DNA of 64,000 nucleotides from Pyxicephalus adspersus (Eukaryota > Chordata > Amphibia > Anura > Pyxicephalidae), in the NCBI RefSeq assembly GCF_032062135.1, contig NC_092866.1, positions 25,506,065 through 25,570,064 on the forward strand. The letters run 5' to 3'. Shown in pieces: positions 57,698 to 64,000 of the stretch; position 1 is the first letter of the stretch, and the number at the start of each line of letters is the position of its first letter. Made by a program: the position numbers and the translations under genes. The notes under the pieces are model-generated. The model worked only from the letters and a program-made list of their open reading frames with translations. It did no database searches and was not told the DNA's origin.

Positions 57698-57748
<51 letters not shown>
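57698..57748. repeat. (TA)n microsatellite
   Basis: About 25 TA units, ending TATGTGTG. Confidence 0.95.
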
Positions 57749-57754
<6 letters not shown>

Positions 57755-58879
57755 TACATTTGGGCCTCTGAACCTCTTTTACTCACAAGATGTATATAAA
57801 CTATTTTTTTTTTTAATTTTCTTGTTTTGTTGTTGAATATGCCTTAAAAAGCCTGCTTTTTGTAGGTTTTCAACATTTAAATTATTGAGATTGGCATCCT
57901 ACCTTTAGATTTTGTGTACCTTTATGTGTGTTTAGATGTTGAGTTCCTTTATATGTGTTGCTGGACCATATAAATTTTGAAAAAATTTAAATTTTTTGAA
58001 CCATTGTGTTTTGTTAAGGTCTGTGGCAATACTATTCCTATTTTGTACTTGAGCTCCACCATTCTTCTTTGTGTATGCAGAGCTAAATAAGTTGTATAAT
58101 TCCTTTTTATTTGCCCCAGTCACCAATCTTGTGGCTATCAAGTAGGATATAATGCAAACCAATTTGGTGTGGATCAGTTGTAATAATGATGTTTGTGATC
58201 CCTTGTGGACCAGAGCTTACTTAGGGAGGGTTTATTAGTGAAACTCATGCATGCACCTTCTTATAAAGACATTTTAAATAAAAAGGTAAATACGTTTTTT
58301 AAAAATACTTTGTTGTCTATTGATATTTTTGACATTCAGCAACATTCTGTGGTAGAGAAAATTCCAGGTCCATTTGTTTTAAGTGGCAGTAATTAATTCT
58401 ACACCAGAGAATGTTGATAAATGGCAGGATAATAAATCATTGCTTTAAAAATAGACCCATTTGTGTTTTTTCAAGGTTGATTGGATATGCACTTTCTAAT
58501 GCCCATTTCAAAACATGGTCGTTTCTGTACTTCAAATTGAGGTTGATGTTCCTCATTCATTGTACACATATATTTTCATTTCTAGAACTGACCCTTTGAA
58601 ATATCATTAATTATTGAAGGGTGATGTTCATTCCCCACATGCAGATACCTGGCATAGGTTTGCTAAAATGTTTTGTTTTTTTAATCTTAAAACGTAAAAT
58701 TTAAAACGTAATCTTAAAACTCAAACTTTTTACCACTTGGGTAAACTATATGCTAAATGATTGGTATAGTGGTTTAGGAATTGCTGTACTTGGCACTATT
58801 CTCCATCACAAAAATAATATCAAAATGCCCTGTAGATAGAACCAAGTTTGCTCCTAATGGGTTAGTCACCAAGATGAGA
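57749..58879. other. AT-rich stretch, nothing recognised
   Basis: Short frames on both strands without domains. Confidence 0.4.
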
Positions 58880-59345
58880 AAATGTTCTTCATGAACAAGT
58901 AAAAATGCAGATAATACAGTACCAAAATTCCAACAGAGACAAGTCCAGAATACAGAGCAGAGGTCATACACAGATAATCCATCCACCAGACAAGGTATAA
59001 AAGGGCAAGACACAAGCAGAGTCAGGGTCACAGGCAAAAGGTGGGTCCAGGAAGCATAAACTCACAGGGATAAAAACAGGTAAGTTCAGCAACAGAATGT
59101 CAGACAAATACCAGCAGCAAGGCAGGCCTTCTATAGCATGCACTGGTGACTGGGAGCAGAGAGGCTATAAATTCAGGATAAAATAAGGATTTAATCTGCC
59201 TCCAACATCACCTTCAGCTGTGCACAACCTCAAAGTGTGTGCTGGAGATGCCGATAAAATACATTTTAGGTTGCACAGCTAAAGGGAAGCAGGAGCTGCT
59301 GCTATTTCTTTAGTCTCCTTGCTGCTGCAAGTGACATTACTGGAC
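58880..59345 (+). mobile_element. Unclassified dispersed repeat (family G), copy B
   Basis: It aligns in order with copy A at 41650-42240 through GTCAGGGTCACAGGCAAAAG, CCAGCAGCAAGGCAG, GGCTATAAAT, CAGCTGTGCACAACCTC, AAAGGGAAGCAGGAGCTGC and CTTGCTGCTGCAAGTGACAT. No coding domain. Confidence 0.5.
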
Positions 59346-59399
59346 AAAATAGGCAGTGTGGGATAATGTGGTGGTGCACAGCATGGATTTGCTAGCCTG

Positions 59400-59900
59400 A
59401 TAAGCGTTTTATTTACTGTTTCAATTACATTATGTTAAATTCAATCTATTTACCATAACTTTCTCCAATTGAAGCATTATTTGCTGTTTTAATAACATTA
59501 TGTTTAATTAATTTGATATACATATACACCACTGATTCTGTTTTTTAAAAAAAGTTTTCTTTTTTCTCAATATTTAATCCCCATGTACACATATAGACCG
59601 TTAAGCTTGCTTAATATCATATTCCTGAGGAAGCCCATTTGTGGCGAAACGCGTTGGATTCTAAACAGCTTACGCACGGTCCCCTGCATAATTTTTGCCT
59701 AAATCGTTTGTATTGCTAGAAATACGTATGTATAGGCACTAAGCGACCCATATCCTGTGCATTGTTAAACAGGTATGGGGTATTGACTTGTTGTTTATAC
59801 TTCTTTGCTTCACTAATTGTATATAAATACACAGATTTTTCTTCAAACTCATTTGTGAGCCCAAAACCTCTTTCTTTTCCCCTCTTTCTTTTTTATGTCT
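59400..59900 (+). mobile_element. Probable PLE terminal region
   Basis: Noncoding AT-rich sequence around the best hammerhead-like motif in the window (59621-59655), followed by TTTGTGAGCCCAAAACC and a CT-rich run. Assigned to a PLE by the ribozyme motif alone. Confidence 0.4.
59621..59655 (+). ncRNA. Hammerhead-ribozyme-like core (best copy)
   Basis: Order of parts: ATTC (59621-59624), CTGAGGA (59625-59631), an extra A, stem II GCC / GGC (59633-59635 with 59643-59645) closing CATTTGT, GAAA (59646-59649), self-complementary CGCG in stem III, then T T and GGAT, which can pair with ATTC to form stem I. The loopless CGCG stem III would favour a dimeric fold, a known feature of PLE-associated hammerheads. 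The unpaired A before stem II departs from the canonical core. Activity is inference. Confidence 0.55.
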
Positions 59901-60439
59901 AATTTAAGCCAATTAAAGAGGTGGCTCAACTCCTATTGTAAACTCAAAGTAAGGGGAACACACCATTTTCATTATTAAGACTTTGAAGTAGATACTTCTA
60001 TGCACCATCCCCATACCTCACACCTGGTATCGTGTGATCTTCCTGTTCAAGGAGATGTTATCTTTCCTTCCAGTTCCTTGAATCCAAACACCAGTTAGAG
60101 TCATCCTGCTAGATTTGTCCGCATTGACTTTTTAAAGGCAACCCATTAGGGCTCACTAACAGTCATATTGAACTCATCATTTGAAATAGAATATGCATAA
60201 GTGCTGATTTTTTACAACTCGTTGTGCACTCCAACAACCACCCTCTTGAAAATGTGTTTTTTAACAATTTCTTTGATATGTGCAATTCCCACAGGTTCTC
60301 CTTACACCATTATCAAATTTGGTGAATTACTATGTTCAAAGGCTTTTCAATTCAATGAATGGCTTTTATTATTTTATTTTTTTTGTTGATTATACATTAA
60401 CTTGTATGTACAGAAAACTACAGTGGTAGATAAATAAGT

Positions 60440-60920
60440 GAGAAGCTGAAAGTTGTAGGTAACAGACTGGCAGTAGATAGAATGAAGGTAGTGAAAAAAA
60501 GAAAGGGTCATCGAAGATGTATGTTGGGGGGGAGGGGTAAATCAGAACAGAGGGTGCCAGTTATGGCAGATGGGGAACAGCCAGGGCAGATGGGGACAAT
60601 AAGGATGAAAAGAGTGTCAACTAGGTCAGAGAAGGACAGACATGATGGTAATGGAGGATTAATTAATGCTGGAAGGTCAACCAGGAAAGAAGGGTTAATA
60701 TTAGGGGGCAGCCAGAATGTAAACGGTAATTGTGAAAGGTTAGTCAGGATGGACTAATAGTGGTAATGGTGGAATACCATCTAGAATAGGCAGAGTTTAG
60801 GTTGCAAATGGCAGCTAGCAAAGAGAGGGTTAAAACCAGGAAGGGCAGTTAGAATAAAAAGGATTATTGCTAGAAGGGGAAGCCAAGATAGAAGGGGTTA
60901 TTACAAACATAGCTCAGAAT
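60440..60920 (+). repeat. Purine-rich degenerate minisatellite (about 30-35 bp unit)
   Basis: Diverged units resembling GGTTAAT..GGAAGGGCAGCCAGGATAGA follow each other: GGGTTAATATTAGGGGGCAG, GGTAATTGTGAAAGGTTAGT, GGGTTAAAACCAGGAAGGGC, GGATTATTGCTAGAAGGGGA and GGGGTTATTACAAACATAGC. The 91-codon frame across it (60482-60757) is a by-product of stop-poor purine-rich sequence. Confidence 0.6.
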
Positions 60921-62915
60921 GTTATTGATGGAGAAGGCAGTATTTAGAGACTGCAAAGTGTGCACAGCAAAAGTCACTCTTGGCTCCTCGTGGAATCTTG
61001 GTTGCTCTTCTTCCAAATGCAGTGAACTGTTACCTATGCAACTGTAGGAAGTACCAACCGAAAATATGTTAGACATTCCTCACTGTCCTGTTTCTGGACT
61101 TAAAAATATGTCAGGTGCAGACAGAAAGAGAAAAACATAACAAAAAAATAGTTATGGTCCTCATCTTCAATGTGTGCCAACCACACTTCTTGGAAGGTGC
61201 AGTGGCCCAGGGGGCAAATGACTCTTAGCACCTAGCTCCTGGTGCCCACTTCTCAGTATCCCTATTAGACAGTAGGTATACAGTAGTTCAACTTTCTTTG
61301 TAAGTTTTCCTTATGGAGGGATTTTTTCCAAACACTTGCTGTATCTAATAGAGGTTTGAAAAGAGAGGCTTATTGATTATCAAAAATTGTGCACATGGTA
61401 ATACAAAAGTAAAACAAAAAGAGGAACTTCAGGAATAAGTTAAAGCTATCCTTGCAATAACCTCACACTACCAAGGATAGTTGCTTGTTTGGGTCTGGAG
61501 AATAAATAAAATAGCTTTTATTATCATTCTCATCTTCTGTGACTGATATAATCATTTTTTTGTTACAATAATTTGTATTGAAGATTAGGGCCTTTTATGT
61601 CTTTACTTACAATTCAAGGCTAATAGCTGTGCATTATAGGGGATAACATTAGATTGTGAGAATGTAGCACGGAGTACCTTAGAAAAGAGCATCCTCCATC
61701 CAACTAACCAAGCCAATTTGCTGTGAATTGTGGCACATTTATTTACTCATCACTAGTCATACACTCCACTCTACCAACAGTATACATACTTGATGTCATA
61801 AGTTATTTATAACTGAAGAGAAATATTAAGATATTGTAAAAAAATACATTCCAACTGTCATGTTCTATTGTAGGTAAGTATATTTTTCATAAGGATACAT
61901 TTGTAAAGACTTTCTGCTGTAACTGGTGTGCTGTGAATTCATAATAATAATTATGGAATGAAAACAATAAAGAAGTACCCAACCATAAGTCCTACTTCCT
62001 TGCTTTGCAGGGATAATTAGAATTAATATAGCTGACATTTAGATGTGTACACACTGCCTTTTTTAATAATGCTAGAGGCTGGTCTTTTGAGCAGCTCTCG
62101 CCCCAGCTTCCCTATCTTTCAGCAATAACTAGTATTGTTTTGCAGACTAAACAGATAATTGGCCTTCTGGAAGCATAAAAGGTATCTTGCAGAGCTGAGT
62201 GAAATGTCATTAATAACGGAGAATGATATACTCAGAAATTCTCACAGAAGTATGATTAATCAACCATCCCCTGGCGTTAGATATAATCTTTAGATCTCTC
62301 CACTCTGCAGCTATTTCTGTATTTTTTCTATTGCAACAACTATTTTTTTATCCTCTATTAATCGTATAGTCAGCTAAAGAATACAACACTTTTTTCTCCC
62401 TATATGTTTTTTAAGTCACAAGCTGCACTCTAAGTGTACTTTATATCCGTATCTGATTACTAATACACCATCAATATTAGCTCTGCCTAGCTGGGAGGCT
62501 ACAGATTTCTTGCTTGTGTTTCTAATGTGCATTCAGTTGTGACATAATTTAAACAGCATTTGCTCTGTAAACACCAATGTATCAATTTTGTCTATGTATA
62601 AATGTAGTTGATTTTTACAGACCTACAGGCTACAAATTCATCCAGGAGTATAGCATAGGAAAATATTACCTTAATATATAATATATAGAAAAGTCAAATA
62701 TGTTTATATAAAGAACTTGTAATAAATAGGAGGACAGTGTGACAGACATAATACATACTACAAATATCAACATGCTTTTCCTCATTCATTATTTTTAATC
62801 TGCATCTCAAGGAAACAACTAAAATTTTCACTGAATCATACAGTAATATGTAAAGTAGTGCTACTTAATCTTTCCCAACATTCCAAAACTTTAAGGATCA
62901 CTACATTTTACATAT
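60921..62915. other. Long stretch without recognised repeats or genes
   Basis: No terminal repeats, palindromes or domains recognised. The section around 62030-62560 is free of repeat signatures and of mixed composition, so it may be unique sequence. Confidence 0.4.
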
Positions 62916-63509
62916 TTACCCTCCTGGGCAGTTCATTTCCGTCCGGTCTAAAAAGCAGTACATTGTTTTTCATAAAAACAATACATTGTTTTTTTTAAAA
63001 AATGTATTTTAAAGTATAATATAATAGTATGAGTATAATAAAGTTTGAAACACATGTCATGTCAAAATAATACATTTAAATATTTTTTTCTTTTTAATTT
63101 TTAAAAAAAAAATAAATATTATACTTATACCAATATATCATACCGTAAAAAAATTTTTCATGAAAAACAATGAACTGCTTTTACACATTTAAATCCACTG
63201 TATCACAATCAATAGAGTTATTTTCTATTGAATGCAATACAAATAGATATGAATTTTCGGCCCCGAACGGAACATCCGCACGCACTGACCTCACTGGGAA
63301 CTCCTGGTGATTCATCAGGTGCAGAGAACGCCGGTTGGAGGAGGAAAGAAGATGCGAAGGACGATGGAGGACGCCGGCCGATCAGGTAAGCGCTTTATTT
63401 ACTAATGTTTTCCATAGGTTTACCTACCCCGAGTGTTACTCAGGGTTACCGCTTCCAGCATCTTTTTTCTACCCCGAGTCACACTCAGGGTTACCGCTGG
63501 GGAGGTTAT
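62916..63509. mobile_element. TTAA-type (piggyBac-like) element, degenerate ends
   Basis: The left end TTACCCTCCTGGGCAG and right end CCGCTGGGGAGGTTAT are imperfect inverted repeats of the TTAACC.CC / GG.GGTTAA family. The subterminal words ACCCCGAGTGTTACTCAGGG and ACCCCGAGTCACACTCAGGG match the CCCCGAGTCACAC words at 5487-5500. The flanking TTAC/TTAT have drifted from TTAA. A long AT-rich middle has no ORF. Confidence 0.6.
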
Positions 63510-64000
63510 TAGCTAATAATTGGCATAATTGTTTGTTTATTTTTTTACAAAACTTTACTGAAAAATGTATACTACATCCTCCAATGCTATGTTGAATAGT
63601 TACATACAAGTCTATTGTGTTCAACACAAGAAAAATAAATAAAAATACTATTCCAGACAGAAACATTTATGCACAGTTGATCCAGAGGATGGCAAAAATG
63701 TTTATAAAACATGGTTCACTATAATTATATATACTACCCACCACCATATAGAGCTCACACCACCACCAAATAATCAGTTTGACAACTCTAGTCGCCAAGA
63801 GAGGATAACAGTAAGCATGAGGGCTTAGGCACATATGGGAGGCAAGTAAGAATTTGCCCCATCCCTGATTGTAGGGTTCCCTCAGACCTTTAACCAATCA
63901 ACAGATGTTCACATAATCTTATATTATTTTTAAAAATATAAATATATATATTTCGATGACATGAAACAAGCAATAGGCACCTCAGTAAGCTAGAAAGAAT
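63510..64000. other. AT-rich stretch, nothing recognised
   Basis: Short frames on both strands without recognisable domains; the window ends here. Confidence 0.4.

Noticed and set aside
60482..60757. 91-codon frame rich in Gly, Arg and Lys
   Set aside because: It falls in a purine-rich degenerate minisatellite, where stop codons are rare on this strand; no domain.

Overview
This window looks like gene-poor DNA from an amphibian, most likely a frog. It is AT-rich, and I could not recognise a single host exon, tRNA or rRNA. Its recognisable content is layered transposable elements typical of anuran genomes: LINEs of the L2, CR1 and L1/Tx1-like groups, Penelope-like elements (PLEs), Tc1/mariner, pogo/Tigger-like, hAT-like, Harbinger-like and TTAA-targeting (piggyBac-like) DNA elements, a solo LTR, fold-back MITEs, microsatellites and degenerate minisatellites. 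The species assignment is an inference from repeat style only.

Layout. 0-5 kb: the end of a TTAA element, a 0.67 kb TIR element, and a Tigger-like element (1982-2975) split by a fold-back mariner derivative (2039-2529). 5-11 kb: a minus-strand PLE with N-terminal, reverse transcriptase and GIY-YIG regions, broken by a solo LTR with a perfect 5-bp target duplication (8644-9165), and with TTAA-type and CCAACTAG-flanked repeats inserted in its 3' part. 11-16 kb: a minisatellite, a second Tigger-like copy, and a broken minus-strand coding region of an uncharacterised, cysteine-motif-bearing, repeat-borne protein family (14700-15745). 16-25 kb: mostly unrecognised AT-rich DNA with small hairpin elements and a hAT-like element. 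25-33 kb: a complete TTAA element, a long decayed L2 LINE ending in a TAA microsatellite, and a CR1 LINE interrupted by two further repeats. 34-35 kb: a decayed mariner transposon. 38-41 kb: L1/Tx1-like reverse transcriptase remnants. 41-48 kb: unclassified repeats, a hAT element with a near-perfect 8-bp target duplication, a large TIR element, and a minus-strand CR1 split by a Harbinger-like MITE with a TTA duplication. 51-60 kb: a tandemly duplicated unclassified repeat, Tx1-like ORF1 zinc knuckles and the ORF2 start abutting a Tc1-like transposase remnant, and PLE-like pieces carrying hammerhead-ribozyme-like cores. 60-64 kb: a purine-rich minisatellite and another TTAA-type element.

No genes here work together as a pathway. 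The insertions record an order of events: the LINEs and PLE came first, the MITEs and LTR later. The observations most worth a second look are the recurrent hammerhead-like motifs (5.28, 53.9 and 59.6 kb, with decayed versions at 47.0 and 57.6 kb), the fold-back mariner that encodes the transposase N-terminus on one arm, the unknown protein family at 14.7-15.7 kb, and two compact hairpins at 16.0 and 29.5 kb.
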